Of a DNA stretch of 64,000 bases, positions 17,567 to 27,265 are shown piece after piece. The stretch covers positions 580,856 to 644,855 of the forward strand of contig NZ_VHQI01000001.1 in the NCBI RefSeq assembly GCF_006517625.1, written 5' to 3'. The number at the start of each line of letters is the position of its first letter. The first letter of the stretch is position 1. The DNA is from Mixta tenebrionis. Lineage in GTDB: Bacteria; Pseudomonadota; Gammaproteobacteria; Enterobacterales; Enterobacteriaceae. Made by a program: the position numbers and the translations under genes. The notes below the pieces were generated by a model. The model saw only the letters and a list, made by a program, of their open reading frames with translations, did not search any database and was not told the origin of the DNA.

Positions 17567-18285
17567 TTGAATTTAAAAACGTCTGCAAGCATTTTGGGCA
17601 AACCCAGGTGCTGCATAATATCGATCTGCAAATAAATCAGGGTGAAGTGGTGGTGATTATCGGCCCTTCCGGCTCCGGTAAATCCACCCTGCTGCGCTGC
17701 ATTAACAAGCTGGAGGAGATCACCAGCGGCGAGCTGATCGTGGACGGCCTGAAAGTCAACGATCCTAAGGTGGACGAGCGTCTGATCCGCCAGGAGGCGG
17801 GCATGGTTTTCCAGCAGTTTCATCTGTTCCCGCAGATGACCGCGCTGGAAAACGTCGCTTTCGGTCCGATACGTGTGCGCGGCGTAAAAAAAGAGGCGGC
17901 GCATCAGCTGGCGAAAACGCTGCTGAACAAGGTGGGGCTGGCCGAGCGCGCCGGTCATTACCCTGCCGAACTTTCCGGCGGCCAGCAGCAGCGCGTGGCG
18001 ATTGCGCGCGCGCTGGCGGTAAAGCCGAAGATGATGCTGTTCGACGAGCCGACCTCGGCGCTTGACCCGGAGCTGCGCCACGAAGTGTTGAAAGTGATGC
18101 AGGATCTGGCGGAAGAAGGCATGACGATGGTTATCGTTACCCACGAGGTGGGCTTCGCGCAGAAAGTGGCCTCGCGCCTGATCTTTATTGATAAAGGCCG
18201 CATAGCTGAAGATGGCGATCCCGATTCGCTGATCGCTAATCCGCCCAGCAGCCGCCTGCGCGAGTTTTTACAGCACGTTTCCTGA
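17563..18285 (+). CDS. glnQ: Glutamine ABC transporter ATPase GlnQ
   Basis: GlnQ powers glutamine uptake by GlnHP. The 240-residue ATPase begins at a GTG that overlaps the glnP stop (GTGA). It shows Walker [10 protein letters not shown] at residues 34-42, the Q-loop, signature LSGGQQQR, Walker [12 protein letters not shown] and the switch His in VTHEVG. A terminator follows. Confidence 0.97.
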   Translation: MIEFKNVCKHFGQTQVLHNIDLQINQGEVVVIIGPSGSGKSTLLRCINKLEEITSGELIVDGLKVNDPKVDERLIRQEAGMVFQQFHLFPQMTALENVAFGPIRVRGVKKEAAHQLAKTLLNKVGLAERAGHYPAELSGGQQQRVAIARALAVKPKMMLFDEPTSALDPELRHEVLKVMQDLAEEGMTMVIVTHEVGFAQKVASRLIFIDKGRIAEDGDPDSLIANPPSSRLREFLQHVS

Positions 18286-18334
18286 GGCGGCTAAACCTCT
18301 GCAAACGCAAGCGGCAGATTGCCGTAACGCGACA

Positions 18335-18365
18335 GGCCCGCGCCGTTTATACCGCGGGCCGTTTT
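18335..18365 (+). terminator. Intrinsic terminator of glnHPQ
   Basis: GGCCCGCG (18335-18342) pairs with CGCGGGCC (18353-18360) and is followed by GTTTTATCTT. It lies about 50 nt after glnQ. Confidence 0.85.
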
Positions 18366-18474
18366 ATCTTCTTTTCCCGCTCCTCCTGCGCCGCCGCAAT
18401 TCAGCATAGCGTCAAATAATCAGCGTCTATACTTTGCTGGCAATGTCGCCGTAGCTGTCGCCCTGAGGAAAAAG

Positions 18475-20748
18475 ATGTTGGGAATGAACGCCGCGTGGTT
18501 ACGCCTGCGCAAGGGAATCCTGTTATTACTGTGGTTTAGCCTGATACCAACGGCGCAGGCGCTATCGATGCCCGCCGCCGTTGCCAGCCAGCAGGCCCAG
18601 AAATCTGGCGCCCCTGCGCCCCAGCATGAACCGACGCCGGAAGAAAAAAGAGCAGCCTGGAGCGCGCTGGCGACCATTCTGGAAAACGATCAATCACGCG
18701 AAGAGCTGATTGAACAACTGCGTAACGCCGCCGCCAGCCCCAGCAACGCCGTCGCGCCAGAGCTGACGCCGCCTGTCGCGCAGGAAGAGGAAGAAAAAAC
18801 CATCCTGCAGAGCGTTACCGAGGTGACGCGCCAGTATGGCGGCCGGTTCGCCGGCAGCTTTATTCACCTTTACCGCAATATCGCCTCTGCCCCGCATAAG
18901 GCTTTTAATCAACAGACCTTTTTCAACGCGCTTAACCATTTCCTGATGCTCGCCGTCGCGCTGTTCGCCTTCTACTGGCTGATCCGCACGCTGGTTTCGC
19001 CGCTTTACCGGCGCATGGGCCTGTGGGGACGAAAAAAGAGCGGCCTCCCCGGCAGCTGGCTGCATCTGCCGCTGACCATTGTCGGCGCCTTTGCTATCGA
19101 TCTGCTGCTGCTGGCGCTGGCGCTGTTTGTCGGCCAGATCCTTAGCGATAATCTCAATGCCGGCAGCCGCACTATCGCCTGGCAGCAGGGACTGTTTCTC
19201 AACGCCTTCGCGCTGATTGAATTTTTTAAGGCGGTGCTGCGGCTGATTTTCTGCCCGCGCTATCCGGAACTGCGCCCCTTTCCGGTGAGCGACCTGCGCG
19301 CGCGCTACTGGCATACCCGTTTGAGCTGGCTGAGCGGCCTGATTGGTTACGGCCTGCTGGTGGTAGTGCCGATCGTTTCCAATCAGGTCAACGTGCAGGT
19401 GGGCGCGCTGATTAACGTAGTGATTATGGGCCTGATGACCGGCTGGGCGCTGTGGCTGATTTTCCACAACCGACGCAATATCCAGCGCGAGCTGATTAGC
19501 CTTTCCGAGCGCTCGCTCTCGTTCTTTTCGCTGTTTATCCGCGCCTTCGCTTTTATCTGGCACTGGGTGGCCAGCGCCTATTTTATCGTGCTGTTTTTCT
19601 TTTCGATCTTTAACCCTGGCGACAGCCTGAAGTTCATGATGTCGGCTACGGTACGCAGCCTGGTGATTATCGGCCTTGGCGCGCTGGTTTCCGGCATGCT
19701 GACGCGCTGGATCAGCAAGACGATCACCCTTTCGCCGGAGACGCGCCGTGCATGGCCGGAGCTGCAAAAACGCATTAACGGCTGGCTCTCTTTTATGCTG
19801 AAGGCGGCGCGTATCCTTACCGTATTTGCCGTCGTGCTGCTGTTGCTGAACGCCTGGAATCTGTTCGATCTCTGGTACTGGCTCACCGCCGGCGCCGGCG
19901 AAAAGTTAGTGGACGTGCTGATCCGCGTGTTTATTATCCTGCTGTTCTCAGCGGTAGGCTGGACGCTGCTGGCCAGCCTGATTGAAAGCCGCCTTTCTTC
20001 CGATCTGCACGGCCGCCCGATGCCCAGCGCCCGCACGCGCACGCTGCTGACGCTGTTCCGTAACGCGCTGGCGGTAGTGATCAGCACCATTACCATTATG
20101 ATCGTGCTGTCGGAAATCGGCGTCAATATCGCGCCGCTGCTGGCGGGCGCGGGCGCGCTGGGGCTGGCGATATCTTTCGGTTCGCAGACGCTGGTGAAAG
20201 ATATTATTACCGGCATCTTTATTCAGTTCGAGAACGGCATGAATACCGGCGATCTGGTGACTATCGGGCCGCTGACCGGCACGGTGGAGCGTATGTCGAT
20301 CCGCTCGGTCGGCGTGCGCCAGGATACCGGCGCCTATCACATTATTCCCTGGTCATCGATAACCACCTTCGCCAACTTTGTGCGCGGCATCGGCTCTTTT
20401 GTTGCTAATTATGATGTCGATCGCCGGGAAAACAGCGATCGCGCCAACGCCGCGCTGCGGGCTGCGGTAGAAGAGCTAATGACGCGCGAAGATATTCGCC
20501 CGCTGATTATCGGCGAACCGAGCTTTGCCGGGCTGGTGGGGCTGAGCGAGCGCGCCTTTACCGTGCGCGTCTCCATTACCACCCAGCCGCTGAAGCAGTG
20601 GACGGTACGTTTTGCGCTGGATGAGCTGGTGAAGAAGCACTTTGATGCGGCGGGCATTCAGGCGCCGCGCCAGACGGTGCAGCTGATGCAGCACGACGCG
20701 GCAGAAGCGGACGCCGCGACGATAAAAAGCCTGCCGGCGCCGAAATAA
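18475..20748 (+). CDS. ybiO: MscS-family mechanosensitive channel YbiO
   Basis: YbiO is a large MscS-type channel of the inner membrane that helps release solutes on osmotic downshock. The 757-residue precursor has a signal-like N-terminus, a periplasmic helical part (to about residue 155), a series of membrane segments, and the C-terminal MscS core with pore helix LLAGAGALGLAISFGSQTLVKDIITG and beta domain NTGDLVTIGPLTGTVERMSIRSVGVR. These match E. coli YbiO (741 residues) closely. GAGGA precedes ATG 18475. Confidence 0.95.
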   Translation: MLGMNAAWLRLRKGILLLLWFSLIPTAQALSMPAAVASQQAQKSGAPAPQHEPTPEEKRAAWSALATILENDQSREELIEQLRNAAASPSNAVAPELTPPVAQEEEEKTILQSVTEVTRQYGGRFAGSFIHLYRNIASAPHKAFNQQTFFNALNHFLMLAVALFAFYWLIRTLVSPLYRRMGLWGRKKSGLPGSWLHLPLTIVGAFAIDLLLLALALFVGQILSDNLNAGSRTIAWQQGLFLNAFALIEFFKAVLRLIFCPRYPELRPFPVSDLRARYWHTRLSWLSGLIGYGLLVVVPIVSNQVNVQVGALINVVIMGLMTGWALWLIFHNRRNIQRELISLSERSLSFFSLFIRAFAFIWHWVASAYFIVLFFFSIFNPGDSLKFMMSATVRSLVIIGLGALVSGMLTRWISKTITLSPETRRAWPELQKRINGWLSFMLKAARILTVFAVVLLLLNAWNLFDLWYWLTAGAGEKLVDVLIRVFIILLFSAVGWTLLASLIESRLSSDLHGRPMPSARTRTLLTLFRNALAVVISTITIMIVLSEIGVNIAPLLAGAGALGLAISFGSQTLVKDIITGIFIQFENGMNTGDLVTIGPLTGTVERMSIRSVGVRQDTGAYHIIPWSSITTFANFVRGIGSFVANYDVDRRENSDRANAALRAAVEELMTREDIRPLIIGEPSFAGLVGLSERAFTVRVSITTQPLKQWTVRFALDELVKKHFDAAGIQAPRQTVQLMQHDAAEADAATIKSLPAPK

Positions 20749-20750
20749 GT

Positions 20751-20826
20751 CTCAGGCGCGCGGCTTTACAAATCCCGGCGCCGTCGCTGACCGGCGGTTG
20801 GCGGGTTATCCTCAGGCGCGCGGCTT
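20751..20826. repeat. 16-bp direct repeat duplicating the 3' end of rlmF
   Basis: CTCAGGCGCGCGGCTT occurs at 20751-20766 and again at 20811-20826, exactly 60 bp apart. The second copy holds the rlmF stop codon and last codons; the first lies just downstream in the convergent spacer. It looks like a small local duplication. Confidence 0.6.
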
Positions 20827-21747
20827 CATCAGGCGCGCCCGCGCCGCGCTCTCCATAAAGGTCCAGGCGATAAAACGGCTCTGCTTCTGCCCCTGCGCCA
20901 TATCAACGATACGCACCTCGCGCGCGCCGGCATCGGCCAGCGCCTGACGCAGCGCGGGCAAATGTTCGCGGCGCGATACCAGCGAGGTGAACCAAATAAC
21001 CTGACGCGCATAGTCCACGCTTTCCGCAATAGTCTGACCGATAAAGGCCAGCTCGCCGCCTTCGCACCACAGCTCACCCTGCTGTCCGCCGAAATTGAGC
21101 GGCGCATCTTTCGCCAGGCCTAAATTTCGCGCCTTGCGGGCGCTGCCCTCAGCCGCCTGTTCGCTGGAGGCGTGGAACGGCGGATTACAGATGGTGGCGT
21201 GGTAAAACTCATTCTTGTGGATGATACCGTGGAAAATATGCCGGCTTTGCGGCTGGCGACGCAGGCGGATACCGCGGCGCAGCGACGGATTAGCATCCAG
21301 AATCGCGCCCGCCGCCTTCATCGCCTGGGCGTTAACCTCGGAGCCGGTAAAGCGCCAGCCATATTCGCGATAGCCGATCAGCGGATAGATGCAGTTGGCG
21401 CCGCAGCCGATATCCAGCAGGTTAATATCGCGCGGCACCTGCTGCTGACAATCTTCCGCCAGCAAATCGGCCAGCCAGTGCAGATAATCGGCACGTCCCG
21501 GCACCGGCGGGCAGAGAAAGCCGTCCGGGATATCCCAGCGCTCGATCTGATAAAAGTGTTTCAGCAGCGCCTGATTCAGGGTTTTTACCGCCTGCGGATC
21601 GGCAAAATCGATCGAGCTTTCGCCACGCGGCGTGGTAACGATAAACGCCTGCAGCGCAGGATGGGCGGCGATCAGCGCGGGAAAATCGTAGCGCTGACGA
21701 TGACGATTACGGGGATGCAGTTGACTCTTGGTGGCGGGCTGTTTCAT
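20812..21747 (-). CDS. rlmF: 23S rRNA (adenine(1618)-N(6))-methyltransferase RlmF
   Basis: RlmF methylates A1618 of 23S rRNA using S-adenosylmethionine. From ATG 21747 there are 311 residues (E. coli 308). Visible are the N-terminal [16 protein letters not shown], the SAM-binding motif [16 protein letters not shown] and the catalytic NPPF motif in [15 protein letters not shown]. The frame extends to 21825 but the extra 26 residues are not conserved. It is convergent with ybiO as in E. coli. Confidence 0.95.
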   Translation of the reverse strand: MKQPATKSQLHPRNRHRQRYDFPALIAAHPALQAFIVTTPRGESSIDFADPQAVKTLNQALLKHFYQIERWDIPDGFLCPPVPGRADYLHWLADLLAEDCQQQVPRDINLLDIGCGANCIYPLIGYREYGWRFTGSEVNAQAMKAAGAILDANPSLRRGIRLRRQPQSRHIFHGIIHKNEFYHATICNPPFHASSEQAAEGSARKARNLGLAKDAPLNFGGQQGELWCEGGELAFIGQTIAESVDYARQVIWFTSLVSRREHLPALRQALADAGAREVRIVDMAQGQKQSRFIAWTFMESAARARLMKPRA

Positions 21748-21871
21748 CAGGTTCTCTCTCTGGTAACGCCGCGTAAGATACCCGCTACGGAAAAAAGCGT
21801 AAACAATTGCCGCGCATTTTTTCACGCTGAACAGGCTAAGATGAAAAGATTAACCCACGGTAAGGATCGCT

Positions 21872-22507
21872 ATGTCTCGTCAACGCTACACCTATCAACC
21901 GCGTGCCGGTCACGGCCTGCCGCACGATCCGCTGAACGCCATTATCGCTCCCCGCCCTATCGGCTGGATTAGTTCGCAAAGCGCGGCGGGCGAGCGTAAC
22001 CTGGCGCCCTACAGCTTTTTTAACTGCTTTAACTATCAGCCGCCGATTATCGGCTTCTCCAGCCAGGGCAAGAAAGACAGCGTGCGCAATATCCTGCAAA
22101 CCGGCGAGTTTGTCTGGAACCTGGTGACCCGCTCGCTGGCGGAAGCGGCCAATGAAAGCTCCGCCTCGGTGCCGCACGGCGCTGATGAATTTACCCTGAC
22201 CGGGCTGACGCCGCTGCCGGGCAGCCTGGTGCAGGCGCCGATGGTGGCGGAAAGCCCGGTTAATTTTGAATGCCGCCTGACGCAGCATCTGCAGTTGCAT
22301 AACGCTGACGGCGCCGCGCTGGACGGCTGGCTGATTCTCGGCGAGGTGGTAGCGGTGCATATCGATACCGATCTGCTGGAAGAGGGTATTTATCAAACCA
22401 GCAAAGCGCAGCCGGTGCTGCGCGCCGGCGGCCCCAGCGCCTGGTACGGCATCAGCGAGGCGCAGCGTTTCGATCTGATTCGCCCCGACGCCCGTAAAAA
22501 AACCTGA
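21872..22507 (+). CDS. Flavin reductase-like FMN-binding split-barrel protein
   Basis: The 211-residue protein has the flavin reductase domain fold: IIAPRPIGWISSQSAAGERNLAPYSFFNCF, then PIIGFSS and a VRNILQTGEFVWNLVT segment. Relatives bind FMN and reduce flavin or act as auxiliary oxidoreductases; the substrate here is unknown. The gene is divergent from rlmF and 46 nt before an M20 amidohydrolase, so the two probably form an operon. It is not at this site in E. coli. Confidence 0.8.
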   Translation: MSRQRYTYQPRAGHGLPHDPLNAIIAPRPIGWISSQSAAGERNLAPYSFFNCFNYQPPIIGFSSQGKKDSVRNILQTGEFVWNLVTRSLAEAANESSASVPHGADEFTLTGLTPLPGSLVQAPMVAESPVNFECRLTQHLQLHNADGAALDGWLILGEVVAVHIDTDLLEEGIYQTSKAQPVLRAGGPSAWYGISEAQRFDLIRPDARKKT

Positions 22508-22553
22508 GGATAACCCGCTATGCCATGCTGCATGGCCTGAAGGGAGGATCGCG

Positions 22554-23741
22554 ATGAAAGTACCCGCAGCGTTAATTGCAGAGGCCATTCAGTGGCGCCG
22601 CCAGCTGCATGCCAACCCGGAGCTGGGCTACGAAGAACAGGCGACCGCCCGCTTTGTCGCCGAACAGCTGCGCAGCTTTGGGCTACAGGTGGCTACCGGC
22701 CTGGCGGGCACCGGCGTTATCGGCACGCTGGAAACCGGGCCGGGCGCAACCATCGGCCTGCGGGCCGATATGGATGCGCTGCCGATCGCCGAGCTGGGCG
22801 ACAGCGCCTGGCGCTCGCAGCGTCCCGGCGTGATGCACGCCTGCGGCCATGATGGTCATACCGCCATGCTGCTGGCCAGCGCCAAATGGCTGGCGCAGAC
22901 GCGCCGCTTCAGCGGCACGGTACATTTTATTTTTCAGCCGGCGGAGGAGAACCTCGGCGGCGCGCGTCGTATGGTGGAGGAGGGATTGTTTCAGCGTTTC
23001 CCGATGGAGGCGGTCTACGCGCTGCATAACTGGCCCGGTTTACCTGCAGGCGAAGCGGCGATCAACAGCGACGCGATGATGGCCTCGCTCGATTCCTTTG
23101 AAATTACCCTGAGCGGCAAAAGCTGCCACGCGGCGATGCCGGAAAGCGGCGCCGATCCGGTCGTGGCGGCGGCTCAGCTAATCGTGGCGCTGCAAACGAT
23201 TCCGGCGCGGCGGCTCTCGCCGCTTGCCTCTTCGGTAGTCAGCGTGACGCAGATCCACGGCGGCGAAGCGATCAATGTGATACCGGAACAGGTTACCCTG
23301 CGCGGCACGGTGCGCTGCCTGCAAAGCGAGGTCAGAGAGAAGGTGCGCGCGCTGGTAGCCGATTTTGCCCGCACGCTGCCGCAACCGCTGGGCGTAGAGG
23401 GCGCTATTCGCTGGTATCCCGGCTATCCGGTCACGCGCAATAACGCCGACGCCGCCGCGCTGCTGCGTACAGTCGCCAGCGCGCAGTTCGGCGCAGAGCA
23501 GGTGCGCTGGCAGGTGAATCCTTCGATGGCCTCAGAGGATTTCGCCTGTATGCTGGAAGCCTGCCCCGGCGCCTATTTCTGGCTGGGCGCCGATGGCGCC
23601 ACTCCTTCCCGCCCGCTGCACAACGCGCACTACGATTTTAACGATGCGCTGATTGAGCACGGCGTCGCCTTCTGGCGGCGGCTGGTGGAAACGCGGCTGC
23701 CGCTGAACGACAGCGTCGGCGGCACGCAGCCCGCTCGCTGA
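22554..23741 (+). CDS. M20D-family metal-dependent amidohydrolase (hippurate hydrolase / N-acyl amino acid type)
   Basis: This 395-residue protein is a zinc or manganese amidase of the HipO/AbgB/IAA-amino-acid hydrolase group, cleaving N-acylated amino acids in the cytoplasm. Seen are HANPELGYEE at the N-terminus, GLRADMDALPI, the metal-binding HACGHDGHTAMLL, QPAEENLGGARRMVEEG with the catalytic Glu pair, and the late SEDFACM. GGGAGG precedes the ATG. The substrate is not predictable; indole-acetyl amino acids are one option for a plant-associated host. Confidence 0.85.
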   Translation: MKVPAALIAEAIQWRRQLHANPELGYEEQATARFVAEQLRSFGLQVATGLAGTGVIGTLETGPGATIGLRADMDALPIAELGDSAWRSQRPGVMHACGHDGHTAMLLASAKWLAQTRRFSGTVHFIFQPAEENLGGARRMVEEGLFQRFPMEAVYALHNWPGLPAGEAAINSDAMMASLDSFEITLSGKSCHAAMPESGADPVVAAAQLIVALQTIPARRLSPLASSVVSVTQIHGGEAINVIPEQVTLRGTVRCLQSEVREKVRALVADFARTLPQPLGVEGAIRWYPGYPVTRNNADAAALLRTVASAQFGAEQVRWQVNPSMASEDFACMLEACPGAYFWLGADGATPSRPLHNAHYDFNDALIEHGVAFWRRLVETRLPLNDSVGGTQPAR

Positions 23742-23752
23742 GGCCGATCGCC

Positions 23753-23903
23753 GCCGCTTGCCGCGCCCCGATGCTGGCAATGATTACCCTACCCCGGCGC
23801 CGCTTGCCGCGCCCCGGCGCTGATAATGATTACCCTACCCCGGCGCCGCTTGCCGCGCCCCGGCGCTGATAATGATTACCCTACCCCGGCGCCGCTTGCC
23901 GCG
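23753..23903. repeat. 46-bp tandem repeat array, about 3.3 copies
   Basis: GCCGCTTGCCGCG recurs at 23753, 23799, 23845 and 23891, exactly 46 bp apart. The two central units are near identical (GCGCCCCGGCGCTGATAATG, then ATTACCCTACCCCG); the first is slightly diverged. Since 46 is not a multiple of three, and there is no start site, it is non-coding. It lies between the M20 amidohydrolase stop and the ybiB stop. Each unit contains small GC-rich dyads (CCCCGGCGC, GGCGCC). Function is unknown. Confidence 0.9.
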
Positions 23904-23983
23904 CGCGGCGGCCTGCTATCGCGCTAACGGGCGCCAGCTACGGCGCGCGTTTACCTTTGCCGTCAACCGTCGACTGAAACGCT

Positions 23984-24979
23984 TTATTCGCCGGTTTCAG
24001 CCGGCGCCGGATAGCCTGCGGCATCCAGCTGCGCCAGCGCCGCTTCCAGCGTTGCGCTGCGCCCGCTGGCGACGTAGCAGCAGGCGATTTGCAGCCGCAG
24101 CGCCTGCGGCACCGGACGCGCCTTAGCCACTACCTGCTGAATCCAGGCGGCGGTGATTGCCGCATCCTTATCCTGCGGCAGCTGGCAGCGCTGCTCTGGC
24201 TGACGCGCCAGCAGCTCCTGCGGCTCGGCCCCGGCGCCGTTAATCCAGTTAATCGCCGGACAGCGCGCAGGGTTAGCGTAAACTTCCCCTTCCGTGCCGT
24301 TGAGCAACAGCGCAATGCCGCCGCAGGCGCTGAAAAATTTACCGACGCGCGGAATATATTCCGGGTGCGAGACGCTGGCGAGACGCAGCGCCGCCGTTTC
24401 GTCAAACGGCGTGATCAGCTTCGCCAGCGTATGGGCGCTGTTGCGCACTCCCAGCCGCCAGCGCAGCGCCAGCTGTTTCGCCAGCGGCGAACAGAGCGTA
24501 TCGATGCTGATAAAGACCGGCTCGCCGCCGTCCAGCCTCGCCTGCGCCTGCGCGATATCGGCAGCGGGCGCGATGCCCAGCGCCCGAAACACCGCCTCGC
24601 TGGTAACGCGCGTGGCATCTTCACTGACGCCGTGCACCACCACCGGAAAACCGAGGCGCGAGAGCAGCAGCGCCAGCAGCGGCGTCAGGTTGCCCTGGCG
24701 ACGCGCGCCGTTATAGCTGGGGATCACTATCGGCAGCGGCTGGCCTGCGGGCGGCTTCAACCGCTGCACGCGCTGTTGCAGGGCGCGGTAAAAGCCCGCC
24801 AGCTCCGCCTCGCCTTCGCCCTTGATACGCATCGCCACCAGCAGCGCGCCCAGCTCCAGCTCCGGCACCTCATCGTTCAGCATGGCGCGATAGAGTTGAT
24901 AAGCGCTCTCTTCATCGAGATCGCGGGCGTGGTTTTTGCCGCGCCCCACTTCTTTAATCAGTTGGCTGTACTGCAACAT
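23984..24979 (-). CDS. ybiB: YbiB, TrpD2-like nucleic-acid-binding protein
   Basis: YbiB resembles anthranilate phosphoribosyltransferase (TrpD) but in E. coli binds nucleic acids and is LexA-controlled with dinG. The 331-residue protein has the all-helical N-terminal TrpD domain (SQLIKEVGRGKNHARDLDEESAYQLYRAML) and the phosphoribosyltransferase-like fold with IPSYNGARRQGNLTPLLALLL and VHGVSEDATRVTSE. The ATG abuts the dinG stop, so they are one operon. The repeat array lies just beyond its 3' end. Confidence 0.92.
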   Translation of the reverse strand: MLQYSQLIKEVGRGKNHARDLDEESAYQLYRAMLNDEVPELELGALLVAMRIKGEGEAELAGFYRALQQRVQRLKPPAGQPLPIVIPSYNGARRQGNLTPLLALLLSRLGFPVVVHGVSEDATRVTSEAVFRALGIAPAADIAQAQARLDGGEPVFISIDTLCSPLAKQLALRWRLGVRNSAHTLAKLITPFDETAALRLASVSHPEYIPRVGKFFSACGGIALLLNGTEGEVYANPARCPAINWINGAGAEPQELLARQPEQRCQLPQDKDAAITAAWIQQVVAKARPVPQALRLQIACCYVASGRSATLEAALAQLDAAGYPAPAETGE

Positions 24980-27148
24980 TTAACGCTTTTCCTTTTTTCG
25001 TCGTCGGCTCGCCGGGGTTGTTTTGACGCTGGCTGGCTGCTTTATCGGGCCGTCAGGCACTGGCGGCTGCGCGATGGGAAAAACCGGCAGCGCTTTTAAC
25101 AGCCGTGCGCCATAGGCTTTAGTCAGCAGGCGCCGATCGTAAATCACGATTTCACCGCTACACTGGTGGCTGCGAATTAAGCGCCCTACCTGCTGGATCA
25201 GGGTAAAGGAGGCGCTCGGCAGGCTCTGCACCTCAAACGGGTAACGCTTCAGGCTTTTCAGCCACTCGCCTTCGGTCAAAATTACCGGACTGTCCACCGG
25301 CGGAAAAGCAATTTTATGAATATGCACCTGCGTCAGCAGCTCGCCTTTCAGATCCAGCCCTTCGGCAAACGACTGCAGCCCCACCAGTACGCTGGTCTCG
25401 CCCTGCGCGACCCGCCGGCGGTGCAGCTCCACCAGCCGGTAGCGCGGCTGATCGCCCTGCACCAGCAGCATCAGCCGCAGATCGCTAAGGTGCGAGATAA
25501 ACTGCTGCATGGCGCGGTTGCTGGCGAACAGCACCAGCATTCCTTTATGCTCGCCCGCTTCAACCTGATGGCGAAAAAAGTGCGCCATCTCGGCGATATG
25601 CTGCGCCTCGTTCGCCATCAGCGGCTCATAGCGCATCTGCGGGATAACCAGCCGTCCCTGCTCTACGTGGTTAAAGGGCGAACCGAGCGCCACAAAGCGA
25701 TCGCCTGCCTTTTCGCTCAGGCCGGAAAGCTCCTGCAGGCGGTTAAAGCTGTTCAGCGACTGCAGCGTGGCCGAGGTCAGCACCACGTGCGGCACTTTGC
25801 GCCACAGCAGCTTTTCCAGCTGCTCGCTGACGCGAATACCGGCGCAGTGGAAAAAGAGGTGCGGCTGCCCTTCGCGCAGCTCGCGGCTGACCCACTTCGA
25901 CACCGGCGCGCCGGAAGCGTGCTCCATCGACGCCAGCCGCCACAGCTTGCTGATGTTTTCAAACCAGCCGAAGGCGCGGTTCATCTGTAATAAGGTTCGA
26001 TGCAGGCGCACCACGTCATACTGGCCGGTTTTTTCGCTAAGATCGTTCAGCAGCGCTTCCGCCAGCCCGCGCAGCCCGTCGCTCAGCTTACAGAGCCGGG
26101 CGCACAGCGCCATCATCTCTTCCGGCAGCTGCCCCATTTCAAAGCGAAATTCCCCTTCCTGCGGCTCCGGCGGCAGCCAGAGCGCCAGAATGCGTACCAG
26201 GCTGGCAAGCTGCTCGCGCCACTCATCGCAGCAGCTTTTCAGCCTCTCGATATTCGCCAGCGGCGGCGGCGATTTTGGCCGAAAATGCGTCAGGCAGGTT
26301 TCCACCAGCCGTACAAAGAGATCCAGCTGCAGCTGGTTAAAAGCGGGCGAAATATCGGCGCTGGTTTCCAGCGCGTCGCGCGCCACCTCCGGCAGATGGT
26401 GGCCCTCATCCAGCACCAGCAGCAGCTGTTTAGCCGGCGGCAGCACCGATTCGCTCTCCAGCGCCGCCATCACCAGCGCATGGTTCGCCACCACCACGTC
26501 CGCCTGTTCGATTTCGCGGCGGGCGACGAAAAAGGGGCACTCGCGATACCAGTGGCAGTTGCGTCCGAGGCAGTTCGCCTTATCGGTGCTGAGCCGTTGC
26601 CAGAGCGAATCGCCAATCGTCTCTTCGCTGTGATCGCGCAGGCCGTCCCACTGATAGCGGTTTAGCGCTTTTTCCAGCCTGACGCACTGCGTCCGCTCTT
26701 CTTTGCTGGCGACCATATCCTCATCAAGGAACAGCAGCAGATCGCCCTGCTGTTCGCTGTCGGTCGCCAGCGCGTTCAGGTTGCGCGGACAGACATAGCG
26801 CCCGCGCCCGAAGGCGGCGGTAAATTTCAGTTCGGGAATGATTTTTTTCAGCAGCGGCAGATCCTTGCTGTAGATCTGATCCTGCAACGCCACGTTGGCC
26901 GTGCTGACGATTAGCGGCTTCTCTTCCGCCCGCCCAACGGCGATGCCGGGAATAAGATAGGAAAGGGTTTTGCCCACGCCGGTAGGTGCTTCAATCGCCA
27001 GGTGACGCCCTTCTTCGCCGGTCAGGGTTTTCGCCACTTCGGCAATCATCTGCCGCTGCGGCGCGCGCGGAATAAAATCGGGAACCTGCTGCTGCAGCGC
27101 TTTATACCATTCGCCTATCTGCGCTTTTAACGCTGCGGTTAGTGCCAT
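24980..27148 (-). CDS. dinG: ATP-dependent DNA helicase DinG
   Basis: DinG is an XPD-like 5'-3' DNA helicase with a [4Fe-4S] cluster that resolves R-loops and other structures during the SOS response. The 722-residue protein has Walker A APTGVGKT (54-61), cluster cysteines Cys120 (RYVCPRN) and the trio in NCLGRNCHWYRECPF, the DEGH box, and the C-terminal motif QQVGRLIRS. The tail is Lys/Arg-rich. A LexA box lies 24 bp upstream of the start. Confidence 0.96.
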   Translation of the reverse strand: MALTAALKAQIGEWYKALQQQVPDFIPRAPQRQMIAEVAKTLTGEEGRHLAIEAPTGVGKTLSYLIPGIAVGRAEEKPLIVSTANVALQDQIYSKDLPLLKKIIPELKFTAAFGRGRYVCPRNLNALATDSEQQGDLLLFLDEDMVASKEERTQCVRLEKALNRYQWDGLRDHSEETIGDSLWQRLSTDKANCLGRNCHWYRECPFFVARREIEQADVVVANHALVMAALESESVLPPAKQLLLVLDEGHHLPEVARDALETSADISPAFNQLQLDLFVRLVETCLTHFRPKSPPPLANIERLKSCCDEWREQLASLVRILALWLPPEPQEGEFRFEMGQLPEEMMALCARLCKLSDGLRGLAEALLNDLSEKTGQYDVVRLHRTLLQMNRAFGWFENISKLWRLASMEHASGAPVSKWVSRELREGQPHLFFHCAGIRVSEQLEKLLWRKVPHVVLTSATLQSLNSFNRLQELSGLSEKAGDRFVALGSPFNHVEQGRLVIPQMRYEPLMANEAQHIAEMAHFFRHQVEAGEHKGMLVLFASNRAMQQFISHLSDLRLMLLVQGDQPRYRLVELHRRRVAQGETSVLVGLQSFAEGLDLKGELLTQVHIHKIAFPPVDSPVILTEGEWLKSLKRYPFEVQSLPSASFTLIQQVGRLIRSHQCSGEIVIYDRRLLTKAYGARLLKALPVFPIAQPPVPDGPIKQPASVKTTPASRRRKKEKR

Positions 27149-27171
27149 CTTGCTCTCTTCCTGCCTTGATG

Positions 27172-27191
27172 ACCTGTATTTTTACACAGTA
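27172..27191. promoter_or_regulatory. LexA (SOS) box of dinG-ybiB
   Basis: ACCTGTATTTTTACACAGTA fits the LexA consensus with intact CTGT (27174-27177) and ACAG (27186-27189) arms 8 bp apart. It is centred about 33 bp upstream of the dinG start codon. dinG-ybiB is a known SOS unit in E. coli. Confidence 0.88.
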
Positions 27192-27265
27192 TCGCGTCGG
27201 CGTCAGCCGCTTATCGGCGAATCTGGAAGATAGCTTCCGTAACCGGCAGGCACGGAACGCGCAAA

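Noticed and set aside
23753..23903. Fur-box reading of GATAATGATTACCC in the 46-bp repeat
   Set aside because: Only the left half fits the Fur consensus, and the array lies between two gene ends rather than at a promoter.
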